DNA from: Epiperipatus broadwayi
Taxonomy: Eukaryota; Onychophora; Udeonychophora; Euonychophora; Peripatidae
Length of the DNA: 64,000 bases
Reading direction: 5' to 3'
Assembly: GCA_028023455.1 (NCBI GenBank)
Contig: JAQFVV010006221.1
Location: 8,041,011-8,105,010, forward strand
This document shows, piece by piece, positions 47,666 through 60,200 of this stretch. Both the position numbers and the translations under genes were made by a program. The notes under the pieces are model-generated. The model did no database searches, was not told the DNA's origin, and was given only the letters and a program-made list of their open reading frames with translations. Within the stretch, counting starts at the first letter, position 1; the number at the start of each line of letters is the position of its first letter.

Positions 47666-49950
47666 TTATAAATTATAATTACAATTAAAACTATCAATTA
47701 CTTGGCTTATATATTATTGTTTATGTATTTCTGATAAAGAATTTCAAATATATATTAATATATATTGTTGACTGAAGTTGTAAGTTAAACAATAATTGTT
47801 TAACTTTATTAAATCGTAAATTCTAATTCCAAATGATAATGAGATTTCATTTTTATAGTTATCATTTTCACTATCAGAATACCTTTCTTGATTGAAATAA
47901 TAGAAAAAAAATATTTTAATGGAACTGACTCAATAAAATGAGTACTTTACTAAATGCACATGTTTATTTGTACAAAACGTTTTTGGACTTCATTATTGAT
48001 TAGAAGGTAGTCATAGTATACCTGTGGATGGCATTTAAGTGGCAAAAGATTTTGATACATTTTTTCATTACATTAAAGTTAAGTATGAATGAATTAATAA
48101 AAATCTTGTATCAAAAAAGAAATTAGAATACCAGTCCTCCTTTTCTGAATAACATTTTTTAAAATTGTACTTAGGCATTTCTCTTTTTTAAAAAAAAATA
48201 TCATTTATAATCCTCTCAATTTTTCTTTAGGAAAAGGGGAGAAAGGTATTTTTGGAATTTTCTCCTGATAAAGCACTTTCATTTACTTAATGATAAAAAA
48301 AAACAACCAAACAAACATCAGTTTTGCAAATTTTATATTTTTGAATGTATGATTTTTAATGCCATATGAAATTTGAATATTACTTTGATTATTAATAATT
48401 TACATTTTTGAAATATTAATAATTTAATATTGCCTAAAATAAGTGATTATTTTATTCAAATGTATTCAGCCAATTAATGATTAAAAATAAAAATGTGATT
48501 AATAAAGTCGTAATGTGTTTTTAGATGAATAGATAGATATATTAGCTATAAACACAGTTTTTGTTGTTGTTGTTGTTCTAAATTCTATATTTAAATATTG
48601 GAATTAATTTAAAAGAATGGAAAATTGATTTTTGGGCAAAAATAAAAATAACATGAGTTAATTTTATTTTAGTGATCTATTAATTGTTTCAAATTAAATA
48701 TATATATATTTTGAATTGTTTTCAGTGATGATTGTAATATATTAAAAGGTTTTACACAATGAAACTCATTAATAAAACCATAGTAGCAAATATAATTATT
48801 TTATCAATATTAATAATAACATTCTGTATTGAAATTAGATATTCAAATGAACATTTTTTTATATAATCATTTCTATCGTCTACTAAATCTTTTCTATTAA
48901 TAAAATTATAATTAATAGAAACATTTTTTTACTGAAAAATAATGAGATTTAAAGAAAATAATGTGCAATTTGCAAATGATTTTAATAAAAGGAAGTAGAA
49001 TCAATGAGAAGAAATTCATCACAAGAATTTAAACCTAATCTTTTATAGAAGTTTTTATTATTATTGTGCATTAAATGTGTGTGTGTGTATAAACATATAG
49101 GTTATGTAAATGTACATAGATACATATAATTTCCAAAATTGTATACATATACAATACTGTAAAATAATATATCTTATGTATCCTGCATGATTTAGAGGAG
49201 TGCTAGAGTTACAATCTCTAAAATTTAAGGCTCTCAGATCATTCCATTTCTGGGATTTGGAATGCTCTATTTCTTATGAACTCTGAGAAAAAAAAGCCAT
49301 TCATTTATTTTAGTTTTTTATTTATTTTAAATAAATAATTTTATCTTTAACAAAAGAATATTGCTTTCAGCACAACTGTTTATTGATATAAAAACATATC
49401 ATAGATAAGGACAAAGATGATGTAAACATGTGGATAGATAAACACAAAGATAGATAAAATAAAGATTTTATGTAATATTTATTAAGATCAAGTGACTCAG
49501 TACCAATTTTATTTCTTTTCCTGAAGAATCTTGGATATGAGCAAAATTATGACTACTGCAAGATTTGTAAAAGAAAATAGAAAATATTTATGACTATAAT
49601 CTCTACAGTGATTTGAGATGTATGTTGACCCATTTCACAATATTGTCAGAAATGAATTGCTATCAATGATGAGTATTTTAAAACTATGCCTCATTAAATG
49701 TATATTGGTATAATGCTATTTTTGATAGCATGTGAATTAAGGGTTGTATTCAATTTTAGATGTACTTTATGTTTGTGTATACTTACAAATATACCCATAG
49801 AAAAACTCCCCAGAATACTTTCTTTACCTCTGTGTTAAACATATCAACAGTTATTTCATTACTCTAATATTTTATCTTAGTATACTTGTACAATTAATTG
49901 ATTCTGATATAGTTCTAAATTTGGTTTGCTAAAATATATTGAGATGGTTA
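47666..49950. other. AT-rich intron sequence with microsatellites
   Basis: Contains a short (TTG) run at about 48559-48577, a (GT) run at about 49078-49088 and A/T runs. A slightly GC-richer patch at 49190-49300 matches nothing I recognise. Confidence 0.45.
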
Positions 49951-49956
49951 CAAATA

Positions 49957-52480
49957 CATCTTTAACCGCTTAGTGCCAGACCTTTATGTGATGATTCACC
50001 ATAGTGATCATTATTAATTTATATTTACTATATTGATTTACAATCAACTAATTATTTGCTATAACAATAAAAAAAAATTCAATTTGTTTTAAAACTACCA
50101 TTTTCAAAATGGTGGCCATTTTGTGAGATTGATGACATCATAAAATAGTGACTTTAGATTATCTGGAAAAAAATGGTGACATTCATGCAATATTTTGATT
50201 AAAAAATTTAAATACGATTAATATACAGTACTTTATTTAATTTTTATCTAGTGTTCTTGCAACACAATCAATACATTCTTTAATGATATATACAATACAA
50301 AGTACAGTTTAATGACTACAAAGTAAAAAAAAAATGTGCCTCATTCAATACAGTAAGTAATCAAAAGCCTATTTTGATAACATATGACAACCAAATGTAT
50401 TAATATTATATTTTAAAATGGGTACTTCAGCTTAAAAACTTTACATTCACTTACTTTTATAGATTACAATTTTTATTAATGGTATTTTGCTTGCAGCAAA
50501 AATTATGATCATCATTATTATAAAATGTAGTTATCATAATTGCAAGCTATTTTGAGGGGGAAAAATTATTTCATGCATTATACAATTAATAGTTAGCTTT
50601 ACATGATCAAAGTTACCAAATATGTGTAAAATATCATTTACTGTATAGTATTTGTTTAATTGTAATTTGTTTCAGATTTATACAAGCCAAAGCAGCTGTT
50701 ATAATAAATGTAAAAAGTTACACTGCTGAAAAGAGAAATATAAATTTTATTCAGCATAAAACTTAAAATAGATTTTTGTCATATACTATACTATTAATAA
50801 TTAATTTAAAATTGTTTACTATATTACTTAAAATGTTTAGTCAATCAATTTTGAATTAAAACATCTCAGTCTAATTAAAACTGCTACATTGTAAATCTAA
50901 AGTATTTTTAATTAAAAAAAAAAGGGGGGGGGAGGAAGTGATTTTATGAATTATGCAATTAGTAATCAACTTTATATGACTAAAAGATAATAAATCAATA
51001 TTAAAAATATTTACTTGCCAGATTTTAAATCATAATATTATAATTTGTTTCAAACATATCCAAGACAATGGCAATACTATCACAAACTTGAAAAATTATA
51101 GTAATGAAAAAAAAAATACAAATATCATTCAGCATAAAAGTAAATTTTGTTCATATATTCTTAATAATTATTTTAAAATTGTATATGCATTAGCTAAAAT
51201 ATTCAGTTGAGCAATTTTAAATTAAAATTTTTATGAACACTAATTTCAGTCAAATTAAAACTGCTATTACCATAAATGTATTTTTGGTTAAAAAAAAAAA
51301 AGGAAGGAGGGAAATGATTTCATGCATTATACATTTAATAATAAATTTTGTATTATGGAAATGTAATACAAATAAATAGAAGTTTCATGCTTTTAGTTTT
51401 TATTTAAATGGCCCATATTTCTGCCATTGCAATGTACTTTATTATTCAAAAAATTGCTAGAATTTCAAGAAAATGACCACCATGCACAATAAAACATGTC
51501 TTCCCAAGTCATAAAAAAGGACTATAGGAAGCTTATTTATATATAAAGTTCTGCTTGTTTAGATCTTTGTAGTACATACTATTAAAAAAGTCTTAAATAT
51601 TGATTGCAATGTGTAAATGCAGGATGCATTATATATATATTTAATATGTCAGAATTTTTATTTTGTTCAAAGATAACTGCACAATTAGGTTGTGGTAACA
51701 TACAGTTCTATAATTTGGCTACTCTTACACTTGTTAAATAACAAGTCTTTATAGTGACAACAATACAGTTAAGTGAGATATTATTAAATATTGCTTTTTT
51801 AATTCTAAATAATTTCACATAAATAATATCAGACTATGAATTTTAAAAAAATGAAACTTCAGTATGGGTTTTTTTTCAACACAATTAACAATTTTGTGAA
51901 AGAACATTAAAAGTTGTCAACTGTGATCTTTCTCTCCATTTCTTAGTTCATTTTTTTGTATATATGCAGAGTGAAACCACACATTTCCCCCCCTAACAAT
52001 ATCAATTTTTTTTTTTAATTTTCAACTGGAATCATATCAGCAATTAATGCCATTAAACACCATATTACTTCTTCAGCATATGGATCAAAGAATCATTGCA
52101 ACTTTTAAAATGTACTAACTTCAACAACTAATGCAGCATTTTCTCACATCTTTGGATAGAGATGCTGAGAAGAAATTGATGATTACAACATTGAAAAGAT
52201 TTTGCAATCACACATGGAAGAATTAACTAATGAGGAATTAATGCAAGTGGGTGAAGAAATGAAAATCAACAAGACTTTAGAGAATAACCTGGAGATCAAC
52301 TGATTTCATATCGAGATGCCACAGATTGCACTTTTGAAGAATTGATACTTTCTCTAGAGATCATCACCCATTACCTCTTCCAAAAAAAATGCCTCAAGGT
52401 CATCAAAGGACTTAAAAATACAGTGTTAGTTCCATAAGCAATTGATAACTCAAAAAACTGTAGAATGATGAATGCTGAAT
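49957..52480 (+). mobile_element. Tigger/pogo-like DNA transposon relic
   Basis: The left end CATCTTTAACCGCTTAGTGC starts after TA (49955-49956) and matches, with divergence, the left end of the element at 4198. At about 52020-52480 the + strand reads, in a broken frame, a Tigger/jerky-type DDE transposase. The recognisable piece is LQHMDQRIIATFKMY (about 52068), corresponding to the family's QPMDQGVIATFK block, and a lysine-rich tail follows. The right end was not found. No long ORF remains; the interior is occupied by diverged tandem repeats (50550-51340). Confidence 0.75.
50550..51345. repeat. Diverged tandem repeat, unit about 370 bp
   Basis: Three consecutive starts of one unit occur at about 50554, 50922 and 51291: a G-rich run preceded by A's, then ATTATTTCATGCATTATACA (or close variant), then TTAGTAATCAACTTTATATG-like sequence. 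The first two units continue in parallel through TTCAGCATAAAA and AATTAAAACTGCTA. The third stops after about 60 bases. Units are roughly 70-80% alike by eye. Confidence 0.7.
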
Positions 52481-53379
52481 GAATGGATTATAAGATAGAA
52501 TAACTTTAAGCTAAGAGGTTGTTTTTTTTTACATAGATTTAAGTTGCTTTCTCTTATATATATATATTTAAGTGCATACTTGTGTAATGCACACATAGCA
52601 CAGTTTACACATGTTTATATTATACAGTAGGTTTTTTTTTAAAAATATTATAAATGCTAGATGCAATTGTTTGTTACAACAATATTCATAATTTATGGTA
52701 TTATTTTTATTCGCAGGAATAAGCTAAATTTTTTCCTATACAAAATCGTTATAATCCCTGAATTGTCTGTTAGTATATAATATTTACATGAATGTAAATA
52801 AAGATTATTATTTTAGTATGTAAATATGTGCAGACAATACATGAATAAATTATTTTATTATTATTAAGTTACTCTAGAAAATCTGCAAATGCCCATCATA
52901 TCAATTACGCAAATGATGAATTGTTATGCATAAATGGACTTTTGTATAAAAATTCCTGTTAGGATTTATATGTAAATGCAATAAATTGCTATGTTTGTAA
53001 TGAAAGTGAAATAAACTATGATAAGCTGTGAGGAAGCATAATGAATGTAAGTTTGATTCATATATTATAATAGCAGCTGATTCTCTATATAAGTGTGCAT
53101 AATTATGATATATTTTATAATTGATTGCTGTTCCTAAAATTATATATATATAATACAAATAAAATTTTTCATTAATTAAAGACTATTGTAATAATAATAA
53201 AAATAATAAATGTAATCATTGATTTTTGATTTAAAAAGTAAAACTTAATATTTTGTTTATTGTTTCATAGTGAATTCCTTATTAATAAAAAATTAAAAAA
53301 TATACATTGAGAATTATTTCTTCTTATGTTAGCTGCAAGATAACCTGGTTGTTTAATATGAATTTAGTTACATTAAACT
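52481..53379. other. AT-rich intron sequence
   Basis: No gene or repeat recognised. Confidence 0.45.
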
Positions 53380-53975
53380 TATGTAAATAAGCATTTATTT
53401 TATATAGCGTATGTTAATAATAATAAATGAATACTTTCTCTCCGATACAAGACATAGTATTTATGCCGGAATAAAATGAATCCATTTATTCCTACGACTC
53501 AAATGCTTATATATGAGCAAATCTGAAGTACTTGCAAAGAAAGCATGAAGATGGAACAGTCACTTTAAATTACTATATACAATGTCTGAATGAATGACAT
53601 CAGTGAAATTGTCTAGAATTTACTAAATGTCATTCCAACTGAAACTTAATCATATGTAAATATGCTATATAAAATAAATGCTTATTTAAATATGATTAAG
53701 TTTCAGTTGGAATGACATTTAGTAAATTCTAGACAATTTCACCGATGTCATTCATTCAGACATCGTATATAGTAATTTAAAGTGACTGTTCCATCTTCAC
53801 GCTTTCTTTGCCAGTACTTCAGATTTGCTCATATATAAGCATTTGAGTCGTAGGAATAAGTGGATTCATTTTATTCCTGCATAAATACTATATCTTGTAT
53901 TGGAGAGAAAGTATTCATTTATTATTATTAACACTCGCAAAAGCGTATGCACAATTAGCTTGAAAGGCTGATATT
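53380..53975. repeat. Long palindrome, family C
   Basis: Two arms of about 240 bases (about 53416-53655 and 53688-53932) are complements with only about eight differences over 230 compared bases, around a 30-base centre. That gives about 96-97% arm identity. Conserved blocks include GGAACAGTCACTTTAAATTA and TTCCAACTGAAACTTAATCA. The central AT segment (GCTATATAAAATAAATGCTT) is also present once more, inverted, just outside the left arm at 53384-53412. No ORF. The outer right sequence defines family C with 30015 and 47535. Confidence 0.9.
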
Positions 53976-55935
53976 TGAATGTATTACATTAAACTTAGTA
54001 AAAGATTTATATATATATATGGAATAATCATGTGACAAATTTTAAGATCTTTTAATCATATTGATATTAATATATTTAATTTTTATTAGGTACAACTGTA
54101 AAAAAAAAAAAAAGATATTTTTTGTGTAATTTCATTTTTTTTTTATATATATTTTTGCTAAAAAACAAGAAATTAAGATCTTTATCTCTGTAGAAATTAT
54201 ATATGTTTTTTATCAATTGATATATAAATAAAATATTTTCTTTAAAGAAAAAAACAAGAAGGGATAAAGATATGTTGTTTGCCAATTAATGTATATATAT
54301 ATATTTTAAAAAGAAGTTTCTTGTAAAAAAAAAGTCAATTGGTCAAAGCTTAATACAGTAATTTCTGAGTTAGTCATGTGATTGGATCGAAAATTGATAT
54401 CAGAGTTGTTTTTATAAGAAAAGATATGGTCAGTGGAATTCAGTAGAGAATCGTTAGTGGTGAATTCAGCAGTCAGAAACTCAGTTTGGTAATCTGACGT
54501 TAAACTCGTATAACTTTTATAAAAAGAAAAAGAAATGGATTTTCACATATGGAACCTATAAAAGCCATATGTTAAGCTCTTTCTAAAATCTGATCATTGC
54601 TGGCTCAACCATGTAACCAATTTCATTAAGAGGAATATAGGAGAAGGAAAATACTCTTGGGAAAAACTTTCAAGAATTCTCATGTATTGATCCTTTTAAC
54701 ATAACTGTCTGAACTTAAATTAACCTGAAATGAAAATACTTGTTAAATTGGAAACCTGGATCCATAAAAAGAAAAAGAAGAAAAAGATAATTGTTAAACT
54801 AGAAATTTGCATTGTAAGGATGATTGCTGGTAAAACGCTTTGCATAGTTGTAGTGATTTTTCTAATGGTGATCTGACCAAACTCTAGATTGACTATGTGA
54901 CTCTTGGTAGTGTGAGGCAATTTGTCTAGGTGAGTTGGCGAGCTTAATTGGTCTACTTGTGTGTTAACAGTAGACCAGGTATTCAGGTTTACCTCTTGCC
55001 CAGAATAATACTATCTTTTATTTATTTATAATCATGTAATTCGTTTTTATGTTTGTAATTCTAGCTTTCCTTTTAATTTACCATGTATACATAATTGTCA
55101 CTGTAAACATTGTACTTGTTTAATAAATAGTTTGGAAAAAAAAGAAAAAGGAAAAAGATAAATGGTTGAAATTAATTATTGAGAAAGCTATAGCAAAAAA
55201 AAAAAATCTGGGGCCAAAAGATTGATTAAACTATTACCTGCAAAATTTCTAAGGAGACACATAACTAGAAAACTACAAAGGATTAAGAAATAAAATCCAC
55301 TGTTTTATAAGATACTGTTAATCTTCATTTATAAATATAACATTATATGGAGCTGACCAACAGAAAATATGAAATAACTTTTTTTAGTAGTGGTTAAAAG
55401 TTGTATAGAAACATTCTCATTTTCAAAAGAAAAAGAGGAATAAGGTTCAATTTAAAAAGTTTCTTTATTGTGAAATAATTTTTTACAGGATTTGAGTATT
55501 ATTGGGAAATAACTCATTTAGATTAAATCTCATTAATTAAGAAAAATAAGAAGGGAATAATTATTATATATGTTCTATGAAATCATATGTACTGTATGAA
55601 ATTGTGTATAAATTTGGGTGTCTCACATCACTTTCTAAATTTTTGTATTCTTTTATTTATTAACTAATTTGTTTTTAAATATATAAAAAAGGATTAAAAA
55701 ATTATATATATATTTTTGTTTTTATTTTTTTTAGCTATCCATCCTGTGAATTATTAGTGTGTATGACTTATTTCATCTCAATGTCATAGTTCAGTATGAA
55801 GCTATATCTGAATGTAATGGAATAAAAGTTATTATATAGATGTGTTAGGTGTATATATATTTTCTCTTGATCACAGTCTCTGGGTCTTTGCAACTTTAAA
55901 GTTAGCTCAGAAATAATAGTATTTGCCATATATAT
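53976..55935. other. Intron sequence without a recognisable gene
   Basis: A/T runs, including poly-A at 54100-54113. A GC-richer stretch at 54420-55010 has no ORF or match that I can name and could be an old repeat. Confidence 0.4.
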
Positions 55936-56069
55936 AATATCCAAATATAAATATATTTTCTATACTAAATTTAATGTAATTATGAAGGACTTGAATTCAG
56001 ACTTTCAAGCTCCCTACAGCTATGCACTCAATATTATATAACTGATACACATGACCACATTCATATGCA

Positions 56070-56140
56070 AAATGTAAATGATCTCCAATATATGTATTTC
56101 ATGCTGAACCAGCACTCATCATTTGGTCCAGATCACTATC
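56070..56140 (-). ncRNA. Degenerate hammerhead-like motif (family A, copy 3 left arm)
   Basis: The minus strand reads ATGATGA where CTGATGA is expected (plus-strand TCATCAT at about 56113). Stem II GTGCT/AGCAT and GAAA are intact. One conserved core base is changed, so probably inactive. Confidence 0.45.
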
Positions 56141-56578
56141 TCCCACACATATGTACAATCAGTGCTCAGTTTATATTAAAATAGCAATTTTTCAAATGTT
56201 AATGGGTAAACTTTATTCTTCTTTACCCTCCAACTCTTTACCCATTTATATCATTGAAAATCTGATGATGGAACACTCAAAGCTCTTGCTAGTGCCAATA
56301 TTATTGTTATATCCATTTTGACTTTATCACTCTGATCCCTCACATAAAGAATCTTAATATGTTCATTTATATCAATAGAAGAGGGATTTAAAATCAACAT
56401 GGGTATGACAATAATATTGGCATCAACAAGGGATTTGGGAATTCCATCATCCGATTTTCAATAGTATGGATGGCTAAAGAGCTGAAAGGTAAAGTAAGTT
56501 GAAGCCTACCCATTAAAGTTTGAAGATTTGCTACCTTAATATAAATTGAGCACTGATTGTATATATGTGTGGGAGATT

Positions 56579-56637
56579 GTGATCTGGACCAACTGATGAG
56601 TGCTGGTTCAATATGAAATATGTATATTGGAGATTAT
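56579..56637 (+). ncRNA. Hammerhead ribozyme-like motif (family A, copy 3 right arm)
   Basis: Outer stem I GTGATC (56579-56584) with GATTAT (56632-56637), six pairs counting two G-U. TGG bulge. Inner stem I ACCAA (56588-56592) with TTGG (56627-56630). CTGATGA is at 56593-56599 with no extra base. Stem II GTGCT/AATAT is weakened by one C/A mismatch. GAAA is at 56615-56618. The cleavage triplet is AUA ending at 56626. The core is intact but stem II is weak. Confidence 0.5.
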
Positions 56638-56799
56638 CTTTTTCACATGTATGTGGTCATGTGTACAGTTATATAAGGATGAAGTGTATAGTTGTAGTGA
56701 GTATGAAAGTCTGAATTCAAGTCCTTTATAATTATCTTAAATTTAATATAGAAAATATACTTATATTTGAATATTACATAACAACCTGTTTTTGCCTAT

Positions 56800-57215
56800 C
56801 CCTCTCCTATGTAATTAAATGGACTTATTAAGATCCTATATATAAGGAGTCAGAGTGATTTAAAGTCAACATGGGTATGACAATAATATTGGCATCAACA
56901 AGGGCTTTGAGTATTCCATCATCAAATTTTCAATGATAAGGATGGCTGAAGAGTTGGCAGGTGGAGAAGATTGAAGCTTGTCAATTAAAGTTTGAAGATT
57001 TGTTATCTTAATATGAACTGAGCACTGATTATATATATGTTTGGGAGATGGCGAGCTGAACCAACAGATGAGTTGATTCAGCAGAAAACATGTATATTGG
57101 AGATAATTTATCTTTTCATATGTATGTGGTCATGTCTATTAATTGTATAAGATATAGTGCATATCTGTAGGGAGCTTGAAAGTCTGAGTTCAAGTCCCTT
57201 ATAATTATATATGTT
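56800..57215 (+). repeat. Foldback repeat, family A, copy 4 (single arm)
   Basis: A right-arm copy only, directly after copy 3. It begins near AAGGAGTCAGAGTGATTTAA, continues through TGACAATAATATTGGCATCA (identical to 56406 onward in copy 3) and ends with the B-box-like GAGTTCAAGTCCC (about 57184). The hammerhead core is decayed: CAGATGA in place of CTGATGA, and stem II is shortened. Confidence 0.85.
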
Positions 57216-60200
57216 TGGATATATGTGTGTGGACAGTTACATGGTTTTCTATAGCATTATTTAGGTGGTGAAAAGATAAAGATCATCTTTAAAATCCACA
57301 TAAATCATTTTATATATATTTAGGATGAGCATTAGTTTATTGATGGTCAGTACATTTATGGTCCCTGTGATAATGTAGAGTACTAATGATGATCATCATT
57401 AATATCTTGGCCTCAGCATTTTCGATATAGAATTCTTTTTAATACTTATATATGTGTATGCAGATGAAATATTGATTGCTTTTATAATATTATGCCCAAG
57501 GTTTGATATTGGCTAGATAAGGATTAGCCTAATATTTTATAGTGAACTTCTTTTAAATACAATCATCAAGGATGACTGTTGAATCTTAATGATTATTGAT
57601 GGTGTATCGGATGCTATCTTTATTGCTTATAATTATTTTAAAATGTTTTTATTGATGAATCTTTGCTCATTTTCTATGCTTTGTGTTGATGTTTTCGCTA
57701 TCTCTTGATACCTTATATTTCATATATTATTATATAAAGAGCATTTATTTCAAATTTTCAAATAATTCTTTAGACTCTTAAAAGGAAAATAATAATAATA
57801 ATGACTAAATTACAGAAAATATAATAGAGCCTATGTATATATGTATATAAACAATATCTAAATATTAAAATAGTTTATATATAAATTGAATAAAACTGAC
57901 AATATAAGTATGTATAATTTATAAATATAGTAGAATCACCACTTGCATTAAATATTTGAATTCTATATGGGATGGAATTATAACTTTTGAATAATATTTA
58001 GAAGAGACTATACTAATCCTTTTGGAGAAAAGCCACAGTTTTCTGAGATACTGGTGCAAAATATTAACTTATTGTTTATTGCTCTATAATGGCACAGAGA
58101 GGTTCAATCAATCAATTGAAGAGATATTCTCTGAATCAATATTTAAATTTTTTTGGTAATGCATTAACATTTTCAAAGATAACATTATTGTCTGGAAATA
58201 GTGTTTGAATATTATGGAATGAAACTAATCCTCAAAATTTTAAGTAATTCTGAAGCTGGGAATTTTTTTATATCAAAATTAGAGGATATCACTATTATTT
58301 TCGTGCTATATTATTCAAATTAGAAATCAGTGCTTTGAAAAGGCAGCTCAACCATGTAATGTTTGTGGTAGAAACTGAGTTGTTTAGATATATTTTGATC
58401 TCTATAGTGATATTTTATTACATGATTTTATGTCTTAGTTGATGGCATTCTTTTACAGTGCTGACTTCTGTAAGCAAGCCCCTGACTATTGCTTCCAGTA
58501 GTATAGTCTCTCCTTTTTAATGACTGATTTAATCATTCTTGAAATGCTCTGACTTGGAAATATGCTTTTCATTGGTCTTAAGCTGTCTGACCCTTTTAAA
58601 TCTCAAACAGATCTGACATTTTTTTCACAAACTTATGAAATTATTTATATCATTTTCCTGTCATGTTTCAGAGTTTTAACTGTAAAAAGCAAAAAAAATT
58701 ATGTGTTCTCATGTCTAATATAATAAATGTAATATTAACATATTTGTTATTTTATTCACTGCCTGTGTGTGTCTATGTGTATGGTATATATTTAAAATAG
58801 AAATTCATGAAACATTATAATACTAGTCAAAAAACAAAATTTTCCTAATATTCTTCCACAACCATGTTTTCAACTATTAACAAATATACTTTTTCCAACA
58901 AAAAACATACAACTAAAATAGTTTTCCCATCATTCATTTCAAAAATCTTTGTTTTTAATATCAAAGATGTCTTTATGAGATTGATAGTCTCAGATTCAAA
59001 AAAAATTGTTATCAAAGTTTCTTTACTCTTCTTTCAATTCATTTTTTTTTGTTTTTGGCTAATATTTTAAGGTTATATGAATTTCTATTTATAATTACTA
59101 GTATAGTGTTAGGCAGTATTAATGCTATCATATACATATATGATTATCTACCTATATATATATATATTGTAACTAAATTAAAGAAGATGATCATAGATCC
59201 ATTGTAACATAATTAAAGTGATCAAATGAAAATATTCAAATATAAATATTTAGCTTAATAAACGAAAAATGATAACTTAAATTTTTATATCAAAGAGAAA
59301 AGAATTAAACATTGTAACTTGCTGAGCATAAGCTATTAAACAAAAGATCAGACTGAGTCATCAATCATATTAAGGGTCATTGGATTAAATGAAACATATT
59401 TCTATAATTAGATTTCTCAAGATATCACAATATCAATAATTATAAACAAATTATTAATAACAACTATTATAACTCGAGTATACTAGTAACTCAATAAAAT
59501 ATCTTCTCAGGTATACAGACAGTAGATTTTATCCACTTTCATTTCTTGGTTTGATGTCAAGTGCATATTTAAACAAATACCAAGTGAATATGGTCTAGCA
59601 GGGCACCACTAGATTATCTGAATCTAGACACAGTTATATCTAATAACCTTTTCACATGTACCGGGTTTGAATCCCTTTTTGGTACTTTATTTCTAATAAA
59701 ATGGAGGATTTTGCTTTTAGAGTCATATCACTGTATGCACTAATATTTAGGTAAACATAAAACATCTTTAAACCAAAGTGGAGTATATAAAATTCATTAG
59801 ACATAAATCATTTCCCAGATCTTACCATAATAAATGCGTTTCAATATTTTTCTATAAATTTTACTAGCTCAGATTACTATTAATCTAGGATGGCAATTCA
59901 CTCATCCTTGCATGAAATAGATGATGGAATGGTGGTTATTATAATACTAAGAAATCACTAAATATTATGAAATCAATATTTATTTATGGCCTTTGAACAT
60001 TTATTTAACTCATTAACCAAAACGTGATGACAATGACAATGATAATGATAATGGTTTCAACCACATCTTTAGGACTAAGCCTAAACATAAAACCTAATAT
60101 TTATAAAGAAATTCATAATTATTGCTTAATTTTAGTATATCTAATTGGAACTTAAATAGCTAATATTCACCTTGATGATGAATGATCACACTTAATAAAG

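Larger units (their letters stand above)
55938..56790. repeat. Foldback repeat, family A, copy 3 (two arms)
   Basis: Left arm about 55938-56330, right arm about 56380-56790, complementary over their full length. Outer blocks AAATATATTTTCTATACTAAATT and its complement lie beyond the B-box-like segment. Inner blocks GATGGAACACTCAAAGCTCT and GGCATCAACAAGGGATTTGG are also diverged counterparts. Each arm has a hammerhead-like core (56060-56140 complement; 56579-56637). Same family as 4570-5455. Confidence 0.85.

Noticed and set aside
59640-59690. tRNA or SINE at CGGGTTTGAATCCC
   Set aside because: A B-box-like string alone; no A box, no cloverleaf and no duplication seen.
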